A stretch of DNA of 11,761 bases from Bacteroidota bacterium. Its GTDB lineage: Bacteria; Bacteroidota; Bacteroidia; UBA8524. The DNA is taken from positions 3,441 to 15,201 of the forward strand of contig DQHT01000117.1 in the NCBI GenBank assembly GCA_003531115.1, read 5' to 3'. Below the pieces are notes generated by a model. It did no database searches, had not been told where the DNA came from, and saw only the letters and a list, made by a program, of their open reading frames with translations. Numbering within the stretch: the first letter of the stretch is position 1; the number at the start of each line of letters is the position of its first letter. The position numbers and the translations under genes were made by a program. This document shows positions 1 to 6,502 of the stretch, piece by piece.

Positions 1-240
1 GCCGTTCAGATCGCCAATGCCACTACTTTTGGATTGGGGGCTTCGGTATGGACGGCTGACGAAGATCAGTTCAGGGCATTGGCCGGAGAAATAGAAAGCG
101 GGATGGTATATTGGAACAGCATGGTAAAATCGACCCCGGAACTGCCCTTTGGAGGGGTAAAAAATTCGGGAATCGGGCGTGAACTCAGTATCTTTGGCAT
201 TCATGAATTTACCAATATTCAATTGCTTTACCCTTTCTGA
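1..240 (+). CDS. Aldehyde dehydrogenase, C-terminal part (probably succinate-semialdehyde dehydrogenase type); truncated by the window start
   Basis: The reading frame is open from base 1 to a TGA at 238-240 and encodes the last 79 residues of an NAD(P)-dependent aldehyde dehydrogenase. Visible family motifs are FGLGASVWT near the left edge, IESGMVYWN in the middle, and the signature ELPFGGVKNSGIGREL followed by GIHEFTN near the C-terminus. These belong to the C-terminal end of the catalytic domain and the oligomerisation strand. The run MVKSTPELPFGG resembles succinate-semialdehyde dehydrogenases (Sad/GabD-like), which oxidise succinate semialdehyde to succinate, but substrate choice cannot be fixed because the catalytic Cys and the cofactor-binding residues lie outside the window. 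The stop codon directly abuts the rsmG start, so the two genes are probably co-transcribed. Confidence 0.9.
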   Translation, partial: AVQIANATTFGLGASVWTADEDQFRALAGEIESGMVYWNSMVKSTPELPFGGVKNSGIGRELSIFGIHEFTNIQLLYPF

Positions 241-900
241 ATGGAGCTTCTAGAAAAATATTTCCCGGAACTCCTTGCCGACCCGGTCAAAAAAGAACAA
301 TTCGCTAAGCTGGAGGGTTTGTACCGGGAATGGAATGAAAAGATCAATGTCATTTCAAGAAAAGATATGGATGGATTGTACGAAAAACATGTGCTCCATT
401 CTTTGGCCATCTATTATTACCACCCTTTTCCAGGAGGTACCAGCATTCTGGATATTGGCACAGGAGGAGGTTTTCCCGGTATCCCGCTTGCTATCGCCCA
501 TCCTGAATGCGAATTTCATCTGGTTGATTCCATTGGAAAAAAGATCAATGTGGTTCGGGCCGTTCGCGAAGGCCTGGGTTTAAAAAACGTGCGTGCTACC
601 CATATCCGGGCTGAACAATTAAAGGAAAGTTTCGATTATATCGTAAGTCGGGCTGTTGCTCCTTTGAAAGAACTGGCAGGCTGGAGCCATAAACAACTTA
701 AAATTACCGGAAAACACGGAGTACCCGGAAAGTTTTTATTGCTTAAAGGGGGAGATCTTAAACCAGAAATTGAGGAGTTCATCGAATTGTTTCCTATATA
801 CTCCGTTAAGGAAATTCCGCTTTCCACCTACTTTTCTGAGGAATTTTTCGATACAAAAAAAATAATTGAGCTCGTACCGGTCGGAAAAAAGCGGGGATAA
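241..900 (+). CDS. rsmG: 16S rRNA (guanine527-N7)-methyltransferase RsmG (GidB)
   Basis: A 219-residue protein, close to the usual RsmG length of about 205-240. RsmG uses S-adenosylmethionine to methylate N7 of G527 in the 530 loop of 16S rRNA; in other bacteria its loss gives low-level streptomycin resistance. The early motif NVISRKD (about residues 36-42) and a following His-50 are typical of the N-terminal part. The SAM-binding loop DIGTGGGFPGIPLA (about 71-84) is the family hallmark, VDS at 95-97 follows the next strand, and SRAVAPL (about 136-142) is the conserved RsmG motif in the fold's second half. The ATG starts on the base after the preceding gene's TGA, which suggests translational coupling; no Shine-Dalgarno sequence is seen. 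A terminator-like hairpin lies 62 bp downstream. Confidence 0.96.
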   Translation: MELLEKYFPELLADPVKKEQFAKLEGLYREWNEKINVISRKDMDGLYEKHVLHSLAIYYYHPFPGGTSILDIGTGGGFPGIPLAIAHPECEFHLVDSIGKKINVVRAVREGLGLKNVRATHIRAEQLKESFDYIVSRAVAPLKELAGWSHKQLKITGKHGVPGKFLLLKGGDLKPEIEEFIELFPIYSVKEIPLSTYFSEEFFDTKKIIELVPVGKKRG

Positions 901-962
901 TAAGTTTTTTGTGTTATTTTGTACAAAAGAATGGCCGAAAGGTCTATCCTTTTCATACGCTA

Positions 963-994
963 ATAGGGCTCCATTCGTGGAGTCCTATTTTTTT
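963..994 (+). terminator. Rho-independent terminator downstream of rsmG
   Basis: A 10-bp stem (963-972 with 979-988; arms ATAGGGCTCC and GGAGTCCTAT, one G-T wobble) closes a 6-base loop and runs into seven T residues at 988-994. It lies between rsmG and the rplU promoter, so it most simply ends the aldehyde dehydrogenase-rsmG transcript. Confidence 0.8.
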
Positions 995-1041
995 CCCTGT
1001 GACCGCCTTTTCCTCTGTCTTTTTAAATTTTCCGGGAAGGC

Positions 1042-1072
1042 TTTGTTTTATGAATAGGAGCTTCTATCTTTG
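1042..1072 (+). promoter_or_regulatory. Bacteroidota-type promoter of rplU-rpmA
   Basis: The -33 element TTTG (1042-1045) and the -7 element TATCTTTG (1065-1072) are separated by 19 bp, matching the Bacteroidota consensus TTTG / TAnnTTTG exactly. Transcription would start near 1075-1078, giving an A-rich leader of about 20 bases before the rplU ATG at 1097. This is the best promoter match in the window and supports the phylum assignment. Confidence 0.82.
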
Positions 1073-1096
1073 CAGCCCTTAAAAACAAACAAAAAT

Positions 1097-1408
1097 ATGT
1101 ACGCTATCGTAGAAATAGCCGGTCAGCAAATGAAAGTTCAGAAGGATCAAATGGTGTATGTACACCGCCTTGCTGACGCTGAAGGAGCTAGTGTAACCTT
1201 TGACAAGGTATTGTTGGTAGACAACAACGGTGAAGTAAAAGTAGGTGCCCCAATGGTTGCCGGTGCTTCTGTTACCGGTAAAGTATTGTCGCACCTGAAA
1301 GATGACAAAGTCATCATATTCAAAAAGAAAAGAAGAAAAGGCTACCGTCGTCTGAAAGGACACAGGCAGTACTTTACTAAAATTCAAATTGAGGGCATTA
1401 ACGGATAA
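1097..1408 (+). CDS. rplU: 50S ribosomal protein L21
   Basis: A 103-residue protein of exactly the usual L21 length. L21 binds 23S rRNA and contacts L20 in the large subunit. The N-terminus [14 protein letters not shown] matches the family beta-barrel start (usually YAVIxxGGKQyxV), and the basic C-terminal signature [15 protein letters not shown] (about residues 76-90) is the diagnostic RNA-binding segment. I chose the ATG at 1097 rather than an in-frame TTG at 1070, because the TTG lies inside the -7 promoter element and the ATG gives the standard N-terminus. The gene is preceded by an A-rich stretch, not a Shine-Dalgarno, and is followed 11 bp later by rpmA in the near-universal L21-L27 pair. 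The commonly linked obg gene is not here. Confidence 0.98.
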   Translation: MYAIVEIAGQQMKVQKDQMVYVHRLADAEGASVTFDKVLLVDNNGEVKVGAPMVAGASVTGKVLSHLKDDKVIIFKKKRRKGYRRLKGHRQYFTKIQIEGING

Positions 1409-1419
1409 TTTTTTAAGAA

Positions 1420-1689
1420 ATGGCACACAAGAAAGGCGTCGGTAGTTCCAGGAACGGAAGAGAGTCAGAAAGTAAACGTCTCGGAGTAAAAATCTTCGGA
1501 GGACAGTTTGCCAAAGCCGGCAATATCATCATCAGACAAAGAGGAACCAAACATCACCCGGGAACCAACGTAGGTATTGGTAAAGACCATACCCTGTTTG
1601 CCCTGATCGATGGAACGGTTGTATTCAAAAAAGGTAAAAACGACCGTTCATTTGTAACGATCCAACCTGAATCAACAGAAGTTAACTAA
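1420..1689 (+). CDS. rpmA: 50S ribosomal protein L27
   Basis: An 89-residue protein, normal for L27 (about 85 residues). L27 reaches into the peptidyl-transferase centre of the 50S subunit, and its N-terminal tail contacts the tRNA ends. The N-terminus [20 protein letters not shown] is the canonical form with no cleavable extension, so the Prp-protease maturation known in Firmicutes is not expected. The core [29 protein letters not shown] and the DGTVVFKKG segment are all family-typical. It is the second gene of the rplU-rpmA operon and is followed by a terminator. Confidence 0.98.
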   Translation: MAHKKGVGSSRNGRESESKRLGVKIFGGQFAKAGNIIIRQRGTKHHPGTNVGIGKDHTLFALIDGTVVFKKGKNDRSFVTIQPESTEVN

Positions 1690-1708
1690 TCTATTTTCTC
1701 AGATATTC

Positions 1709-1746
1709 AAACCCCGGTATGGCAACGTATCGGGGTTTCTTTTTTT
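1709..1746 (+). terminator. Terminator of the rplU-rpmA operon
   Basis: An 8-bp stem (AAACCCCG at 1709-1716 with CGGGGTTT at 1731-1738) with a 14-base loop is followed by a T-rich run to 1746. It sits between two converging genes; the stop codon of the minus-strand gene (1745-1747) falls in the T tract. On the minus strand the hairpin has only a short T tail, so it is better suited to the plus-strand transcript, though it could act in both directions. Confidence 0.82.
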
Positions 1747-2614
1747 AAGGTGTGCGGTAAATCCAATTTGCCTGGCGGTTCAAAAAGCCGGTTTTTCCAT
1801 TGTAGTTGATCGCCGCTGTCATTGCTCCGTTCAACCTCACTCCGGCCTTCATCCTGACATCCTTTTTGATCTTTCCTCGTTCATCCATCAAAAACCAATC
1901 ATTTTCCATACGAATACTGGCCCAACCCTGACTAAAAGCCCTGGCTTCCATAAAGGCTTTTCCAAATAAAAGGTCGCCTTTCTTGTCAACAAACCTGTAT
2001 CCGCCTAAGCGGTTCACGCAAATAATTCCGTTATCCGAAGGCCAGACCCCGTAAAAACTGTCGTTCAATACAGTTTGTCCATCGTAATTCATTAAAACCC
2101 AGAAGGGTTCGCCAAAATATTTTGCTCCAAAAACCTGCCCGTTCCAGGTACTGATGTCTTCGAAGTTCTGAGGAGTAAGCCGGAGTCCGGAAGTGTCGAT
2201 CAGGTATACCCCGCCTGCATCTTTAACCCGGGCCTTTCCTCCAATAAAATTGCCGGCTTCGGTGAATTGTGCGTCGATGCGCATAAGTCCGTTGCGTCCG
2301 ATATAAAACCACTTGCCGTCTTTTTTAACCGGACAAATTTCGCCCACAAATTGGCCGACTGTGTCATAACCGTACGGGATTGCAATGCTGAAGTCGCTTG
2401 TGATAAAAAACCATTTGGGTTTATTCCCTTCTGCCGCCACATCAACTGCAGCCAAACCATCTGAAAACGGTGTTCCCCGTTTAAACATGCCCTGGTTGAT
2501 GATGCTGCCGTTCGAATCGATATAGGCAATTTTTTCGCCCATTTGCACAGGACTTTGAGCGTGTATGCTCAGTAAACTAATCAAACAAACCAACAGGCAG
2601 GCGCTTCGTTTCAT
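1745..2614 (-). CDS. Secreted WG-repeat protein
   Basis: A 289-residue protein with a Sec signal peptide (basic MKR, hydrophobic residues about 5-18, probable cleavage after HAQ near residue 20; no lipobox). The rest is built of degenerate WG (KWG) beta repeats, each an aromatic-rich strand followed by a D/N-G turn: cores near residues 28-38 (KIAYIDSNGSI), 67-77 (KWFFITSDFSI), 101-111 (KWFYIGRNGLM), 135-144 (GVYLIDTSGL), 205-216 (GYRFVDKKGDLL), 239-249 (DWFLMDERGKI) and 274-285. Spacing is mostly about 34-40 residues. Such proteins are frequent in Bacteroidota, but no biochemical role is established that I can assign here. The ATG overlaps the TGA of the polyprenyl synthase gene (ATGA at 2614-2611), so translation is probably coupled. 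It is the last gene of the rnr operon. Confidence 0.85.
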   Translation of the reverse strand: MKRSACLLVCLISLLSIHAQSPVQMGEKIAYIDSNGSIINQGMFKRGTPFSDGLAAVDVAAEGNKPKWFFITSDFSIAIPYGYDTVGQFVGEICPVKKDGKWFYIGRNGLMRIDAQFTEAGNFIGGKARVKDAGGVYLIDTSGLRLTPQNFEDISTWNGQVFGAKYFGEPFWVLMNYDGQTVLNDSFYGVWPSDNGIICVNRLGGYRFVDKKGDLLFGKAFMEARAFSQGWASIRMENDWFLMDERGKIKKDVRMKAGVRLNGAMTAAINYNGKTGFLNRQANWIYRTP

Positions 2615-3582
2615 GATATTCTGTTCTTCAATAATTGGGCATATTCACGGAGGTTTTGTTTTCTCTCCTTTTCTACGGTCACTGCATCAAGGAGATGATC
2701 AGCTTTGGAAAAAAACTCTTCCGCCTTACTCCGTGCCCTGTTTTCACAATCCAACTGTTTGTAAATCGTTTTTACCGCATCAATTTTTTTGTTCGGATCA
2801 GTTTTAACACCCATCCATTTATTCAGTTCGGCTTTTTGGGTCGCATCTCCCCTTTCGAGGGCATCCAGCAACAAATAGGTTTTTTTATCCGCCAGAATAT
2901 CGCCCCCCGGCAGTTTTCCCACCTTTTCGCTGTCGCCAAATACATCAAGCACATCATCCATAAGCTGAAACCCCATGCCCATATAGATGCCAAAATCATA
3001 CAAAAGGTCTGCATCCGCTTCATTTGCCTCAGCTACCAGAGCTCCTACCTGTAAGGAACAAGCCAGCAGGACTGCCGTTTTGAGTTCGATCATCTTTAAA
3101 TAATCTTCTACCCGCACCTGGTCCATGGTCTCGAGATCCATGTCCATTTGTTGTCCCTCGCAAACCTGGGCGGCTGTCTGGCCAAAAGTCTCAAGAATTT
3201 TGATCCGTGCCTGGCCTTCACTTTTCATCATGAACTCATACGCTTTTACCAGCATGAGGTCGCCGGAAAGGATGGCATTGGGCACATTCCACTTTTCATG
3301 GACCGTTGCCTGCCCTCTTCTTAAGGGCGCATTATCCATGATATCATCGTGCATGAGGGTAAAATTATGGAACACCTCAAGTCCGATAGCCGGCAATACC
3401 GCCCTTCCCACATCACCATGCATCATGTCGCAGGCGATCAGGGTAAGCATGGGACGCATTCGTTTCCCGCCCAGATCCATCAGGTAATTCAATGGAGCAT
3501 ACAGGTTTTCCGGTTTTCCTTCGAAACGTATCCTTTCCAGCATCGAGTCGATGCGTTGCTGGTAGCGGGTCAGGTCTTCCAT
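2611..3582 (-). CDS. Polyprenyl diphosphate synthase, short-chain (GGPP/FPP-like) trans-prenyltransferase
   Basis: A 323-residue all-helical isoprenyl diphosphate synthase that condenses isopentenyl diphosphate with allylic diphosphates. It has the early GGKRMRP motif (residues 38-44), which binds IPP, the first Asp-rich motif DDIMD (79-83) followed by LRRG, and the second DDVLD (209-213) within GFQLMDDVLDVFGD; these motifs hold the catalytic Mg2+ ions. The GDILADKKTYLLLDALE segment follows. The residue five before the first Asp motif is Phe-74 and there is no two-residue insertion in that motif; by established family rules this resembles archaeal-type GGPP synthases (C20) rather than bacterial FPP synthases or long-chain octaprenyl enzymes. 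Product length is still an inference. It begins 3 bp after the rnr stop and overlaps the WG-repeat gene by 4 bp. Confidence 0.93.
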   Translation of the reverse strand: MEDLTRYQQRIDSMLERIRFEGKPENLYAPLNYLMDLGGKRMRPMLTLIACDMMHGDVGRAVLPAIGLEVFHNFTLMHDDIMDNAPLRRGQATVHEKWNVPNAILSGDLMLVKAYEFMMKSEGQARIKILETFGQTAAQVCEGQQMDMDLETMDQVRVEDYLKMIELKTAVLLACSLQVGALVAEANEADADLLYDFGIYMGMGFQLMDDVLDVFGDSEKVGKLPGGDILADKKTYLLLDALERGDATQKAELNKWMGVKTDPNKKIDAVKTIYKQLDCENRARSKAEEFFSKADHLLDAVTVEKERKQNLREYAQLLKNRIS

Positions 3583-3585
3583 TTT

Positions 3586-5760
3586 TTAATCAAATCGTTT
3601 TGTATTCGCAACAATAGTAAAATCAATGGTCCTTTTTATGGGATCCGTCTTTTTCACCAAAACTTTGATCTGGTCGCCGATCATAAAACGTTTTTTATTT
3701 TTCTTTCCTACCACCGCTCGTGCTTTTTCATCGAATTCATAAAAGTCGTCATACAAAGTATTCAAACGGATCATGCCTTCGCATTTGTTTTCGATCAGTT
3801 CCACATAAATGCCCCAATCCGTCACTCCCGAAATGATGCCCTCAAAAACCCGACCTACAAAACGCTGCAGGTATTCTGCCTGCTTGTATTTTACCGACGC
3901 CCGTTCGGCTTCGGCAGCCTTCGACTCCATTTCAGAGGAATGTTTACACTGTTTCTCCAGGGTGGTCCTGTCCATTCCTTTCGGAAGTTTTTCCTTATTC
4001 AGGTAGATCTCTAAAAGCCGGTGGGCCATGAGGTCAGGATAACGGCGGATGGGTGAGGTAAAATGGGAATAATGTTCAAAAGCTAAACCGTAGTGGCCCG
4101 ACTTTTTGGTGGTATACAAGGCCTTAGCCATGGTACGAATGGCCATGGATTGCAGGATATTCTGTTCGGGTTTACCTTCTACTTCCGTTAAAAGTTTATT
4201 GAATGAACCGGCGATTTGTCCTTCAGATTCAAACTTAATGCTGTAGCCAAAACGTTTGATAAACTGGGAAAATTCCATCAACTTATCTTCATTCGGGGTG
4301 TCGTGGACCCGATAAATAAAAGGTTTATCATGTTTGGGGTCTACCGGCAACTCGCTGTCTTTTTTCTTCGGCGTGGCAAATTCGGCCACTTTTCGGTTGG
4401 CCAGGAGCATAAATTCTTCCACAAGTTTGTGGGCGTCTTTCCTCACCTTTTTATAGAGTTCCGTAGGGCGACCTTCATCATCCAGAAGAAACTTGACTTC
4501 TTCGGTTTCAAAGCTGATGGCTCCTTTTTTAAAGCGGGCTTCTTTCAGGTTTTTGGCAATTTCATTGAGTTTGGCCAGTTCATCGGCATATTCGCCGGTT
4601 TTGGTCTCGAGGATCTCCTGGGCTTCTTCATAGGTAAAACGCCGGTCTGACCAGATCACTGTTTTCCCAAACCACTCGTCGTGCACATTTCCCAAATCAT
4701 CCAGTTCGAAGATGGCCGAGAAGGTAAGTTTTTCTTCGTGCGGACGTAAGGAACAAACCCCGTTGCTCAACTTTTCAGGAAGCATGGGGATGGTACGGTC
4801 GACCAGATAAACAGAGGTTGCCCGTTCAAAGGCGTCGTCGTCAAGCCCGGTGCCGGGACGAACATAGTGGGATACATCGGCAATATGGATACCCACCTCA
4901 TAGCGGCCCTTTCCAAGGTCTTTAAAAGAGATGGCGTCGTCGAAATCTTTCGCATCGAGCGGGTCGATGGTAACGGTCAATGTTTTGCGCATGTCGCGCC
5001 GTTTGGCTATTTCGTCGGCAGGTATTTTGGTGGAGATCGCCTCGGCTTCATTTAATACCGATTGCGGAAAGGCGAGCGGGAAACCAAATTCTGCCACGAT
5101 GGCATGCATTTCGGTATCGTGTTCGCCGGGTTCACCGAGGACCTGGGTAATTTTTCCAAAAGGATTTTTCGCTTTTTCCGGCCAGTCGGTGATCTCTACC
5201 AGCACTTTTTGTCCGTCGCGGGCACCGTTTAGGCTTTCGACCGGGATAAAAATATCGGTATACATACGCCGGTCGTCGGGAAGTACAAAAGCCAGGTCGC
5301 GGTTACGTTGCAAGGTTCCCACAAAGAGACTTTTGGCCCGTTTAAGGATCTCAACGACCGCCCCTTCCATACGTTTGTTTTTCTTTCTGGCATAAAGCTG
5401 AACCAGCACGGTATCGCCGTGGAAAGCGCCGTGGAGGTCGCTTGGGGCAATAAAGATATCGTCTTCGCCTTCTTCATCAGTGATGAGGAAACCGGCACCA
5501 CGGGCGGTGATGTCCATTTTCCCTTCCACCTGGGAAAGCTGTTGAATATGGTGGAATTTTCCCCTTTCCAGTTCGCCGATCTTTTCAGCACGGGCGAGCG
5601 TTACCAGTGCATTGAGCACATCGTTTTTATCGCCGTTGTAATTGATGCGGGCCGCAACTTGTTTGTAATTTAAGAGGGATGTCGGGTTGGCTTTGAAAGC
5701 AGCCAGGATTTGGTGTTCAAGTTCGGGATTGGAACCTGTGTATTTTATTTTCTTACTCAC
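3586..5760 (-). CDS. rnr: Ribonuclease R (3'-5' exoribonuclease, RNase II/RNB family)
   Basis: A 724-residue protein, somewhat shorter than E. coli RNase R (813) but with the full domain order: N-terminal winged helix (about residues 10-75), two cold-shock/OB domains (about 80-125 and 140-205), the RNB catalytic domain (about 255-585), and a C-terminal S1 domain (about 633-716). RNase R degrades structured RNA processively from the 3' end. The metal-binding aspartates are present in TIDPLDAKDFDD (D266, D272, D274, D275, spaced as in E. coli D272/D278/D280/D281), and HYSHFTSPIRRYPDL (about 563-577) is the second RNB signature. Translation starts at GTG (5760-5758); no in-frame ATG is available until about codon 82, which would remove the winged helix. 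A basic KKNKKR stretch near 686-691 interrupts the S1 domain. First gene of a three-gene operon. Confidence 0.95.
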   Translation of the reverse strand: MSKKIKYTGSNPELEHQILAAFKANPTSLLNYKQVAARINYNGDKNDVLNALVTLARAEKIGELERGKFHHIQQLSQVEGKMDITARGAGFLITDEEGEDDIFIAPSDLHGAFHGDTVLVQLYARKKNKRMEGAVVEILKRAKSLFVGTLQRNRDLAFVLPDDRRMYTDIFIPVESLNGARDGQKVLVEITDWPEKAKNPFGKITQVLGEPGEHDTEMHAIVAEFGFPLAFPQSVLNEAEAISTKIPADEIAKRRDMRKTLTVTIDPLDAKDFDDAISFKDLGKGRYEVGIHIADVSHYVRPGTGLDDDAFERATSVYLVDRTIPMLPEKLSNGVCSLRPHEEKLTFSAIFELDDLGNVHDEWFGKTVIWSDRRFTYEEAQEILETKTGEYADELAKLNEIAKNLKEARFKKGAISFETEEVKFLLDDEGRPTELYKKVRKDAHKLVEEFMLLANRKVAEFATPKKKDSELPVDPKHDKPFIYRVHDTPNEDKLMEFSQFIKRFGYSIKFESEGQIAGSFNKLLTEVEGKPEQNILQSMAIRTMAKALYTTKKSGHYGLAFEHYSHFTSPIRRYPDLMAHRLLEIYLNKEKLPKGMDRTTLEKQCKHSSEMESKAAEAERASVKYKQAEYLQRFVGRVFEGIISGVTDWGIYVELIENKCEGMIRLNTLYDDFYEFDEKARAVVGKKNKKRFMIGDQIKVLVKKTDPIKRTIDFTIVANTKRFD

Positions 5761-5765
5761 TAGAT

Positions 5766-5796
5766 CAAATGTAGATTGTATTCTCTTAACTGCGAA
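5766..5796 (-). promoter_or_regulatory. Promoter of the rnr operon, abutting the start codon
   Basis: On the minus strand the -7 element TACATTTG (5773-5766) matches TAnnTTTG exactly, and TTCG (5796-5793) lies 19 bp upstream as a one-mismatch -33 element. Only five bases separate the -7 element from the GTG start codon of rnr, so the transcript would have almost no leader. The element match is direct; the transcription start is inferred. Confidence 0.6.
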
Positions 5797-5828
5797 TATT
5801 CGGCCAGAAAATTAACGTAGAATTTATG

Positions 5829-5836
5829 TAGCTTTC
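5829..5836 (+). promoter_or_regulatory. Possible -7 element of the HdeD-like gene
   Basis: TAGCTTTC differs from TAnnTTTG only at the last base and ends three bases before the ATG at 5840. No TTG-like -33 element is seen 19-21 bp upstream. If it is used, this transcript too would be leaderless. Weak on its own, but it repeats the arrangement seen at rnr and at the helicase gene. Confidence 0.3.
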
Positions 5837-5839
5837 GGC

Positions 5840-6406
5840 ATGCATTATTTAAAACCCTTCTGGTCCTTTCTGCTTTCACATGGCCTGATCTTTTTCGCCA
5901 CGGGAATTATTTTCCTGATCCGCCAGGGCGGTTCCCTGAACAATCCGCTTTTTGTAATGGCCCTGCTTTTATTCTCTGCGGCAGTTATTCAAGGTGTCAT
6001 ACTCTGGAAACAGCATAAAAAGGGACTACGCTGGTTTCCCCCTTTATTGGTGATTCTGAGCGATGTGGTTTTGGGTGCACTGATCCTTTATGCTCCTGAG
6101 GAAAGTTTAAGGATCTTTGTATTGATCCTAATTGGCTGGTCGGCGCTGATGGCTATCCTCCTGCTCGCCCATTTCGGCGTAAAAAGACCCTTTCGTGCAG
6201 GCATGGCTGCTGCGGGAGTTACCTTTCTGATCATCAGTATTTATATGGTATTGCAACTCGATGATCTGGAAAGTATGGAAGATGATCGTCTGCTTGGAAT
6301 TCTAAGTCTGGTGTTTTCTGTGTTTTTGATCTATGTGGCGTTGCAGTTGAAGTTTCAGAAAATCCCGGTTAAGCTTGCTGATCTGCCTGATAATAAGGAA
6401 GCATAA
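5840..6406 (+). CDS. Six-helix membrane protein, HdeD/DUF308-like
   Basis: A 188-residue integral membrane protein with six predicted transmembrane helices at about residues 8-27, 36-56, 65-84, 91-111, 119-140 and 150-171, arranged as three helix hairpins. The second hairpin (VLGALILYAPEESLRIFVL, then a GW and a helix ending LLLAHFG) follows the G-x-L-x-L-x-x-P-x-x-x-L pattern of the HdeD/DUF308 family, in which E. coli HdeD is linked to acid resistance. The fit is by pattern only and the role here is unknown. The C-terminal tail of about 17 residues is charged and likely cytoplasmic. The gene is divergent from rnr (79 bp between starts) and convergent with the dipeptidase gene. Confidence 0.75.
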   Translation: MHYLKPFWSFLLSHGLIFFATGIIFLIRQGGSLNNPLFVMALLLFSAAVIQGVILWKQHKKGLRWFPPLLVILSDVVLGALILYAPEESLRIFVLILIGWSALMAILLLAHFGVKRPFRAGMAAAGVTFLIISIYMVLQLDDLESMEDDRLLGILSLVFSVFLIYVALQLKFQKIPVKLADLPDNKEA

Positions 6407-6418
6407 ACTAAACAAAGG

Positions 6419-6437
6419 ACAGAAGTTTTCTGTTTTT
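6419..6437 (+). terminator. Short hairpin with T-run after the HdeD-like gene
   Basis: A 6-bp stem (ACAGAA at 6419-6424 with TTCTGT at 6428-6433, 3-base loop) followed by T residues to 6437, 13 bp after the stop codon. The stem is AT-rich, so termination may rely also on the stronger palindromes just downstream. Confidence 0.5.
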
Positions 6438-6449
6438 GTCGCGGAGTAA

Positions 6450-6469
6450 GGGCAGAAAATTTTCTGCCC
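6450..6469. repeat. Perfect 20-bp palindrome
   Basis: The half-site GGGCAGAAAA (6450-6459) is followed with no spacer by its exact complement TTTTCTGCCC (6460-6469). Its core CAGAAAATTTTCTG resembles the preceding hairpin core CAGAAGTTTTCTG (6420-6432), so the two may be related copies. It lies between convergent genes, where it may form a cruciform or, as RNA, a terminator stem in either direction. Confidence 0.75.
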
Positions 6470-6494
6470 CCGCCTTCGCTAAAGCTACGGCGGG
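6469..6494. repeat. GC-rich inverted repeat, possibly a dispersed palindromic element
   Basis: Arms CCCGCC (6469-6474) and GGCGGG (6489-6494) enclose a 14-base spacer with an inner GC/GC pair (6478-6479 with 6484-6485). The element shares base 6469 with the preceding palindrome. It sits 9 bp beyond the dipeptidase stop codon and could act as its 3' stem-loop. Its composition (GC-rich arms around a TTCGCTAAAGC-type centre) is of the kind I associate with dispersed intergenic palindromes, which is recollection and not a search result. Confidence 0.6.
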
Positions 6495-6502
6495 CGCAGC
6501 CC

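Noticed and set aside
1079..1426. 115-codon minus-strand frame covering rplU
   Set aside because: Fully antisense to L21, which is certain by homology.
3349..4014. 221-codon open frame on the plus strand across the 5' part of the polyprenyl synthase gene and the 3' end of rnr
   Set aside because: It is antisense to two clearly conserved genes, matches no recognisable family, and arises from the codon composition of the minus-strand genes.
4216..4650. 144-codon plus-strand frame rich in Phe and Gly, antisense to rnr
   Set aside because: The Phe-rich composition is the mirror of Lys/Glu codons in the RNB domain; no family features and no promoter.
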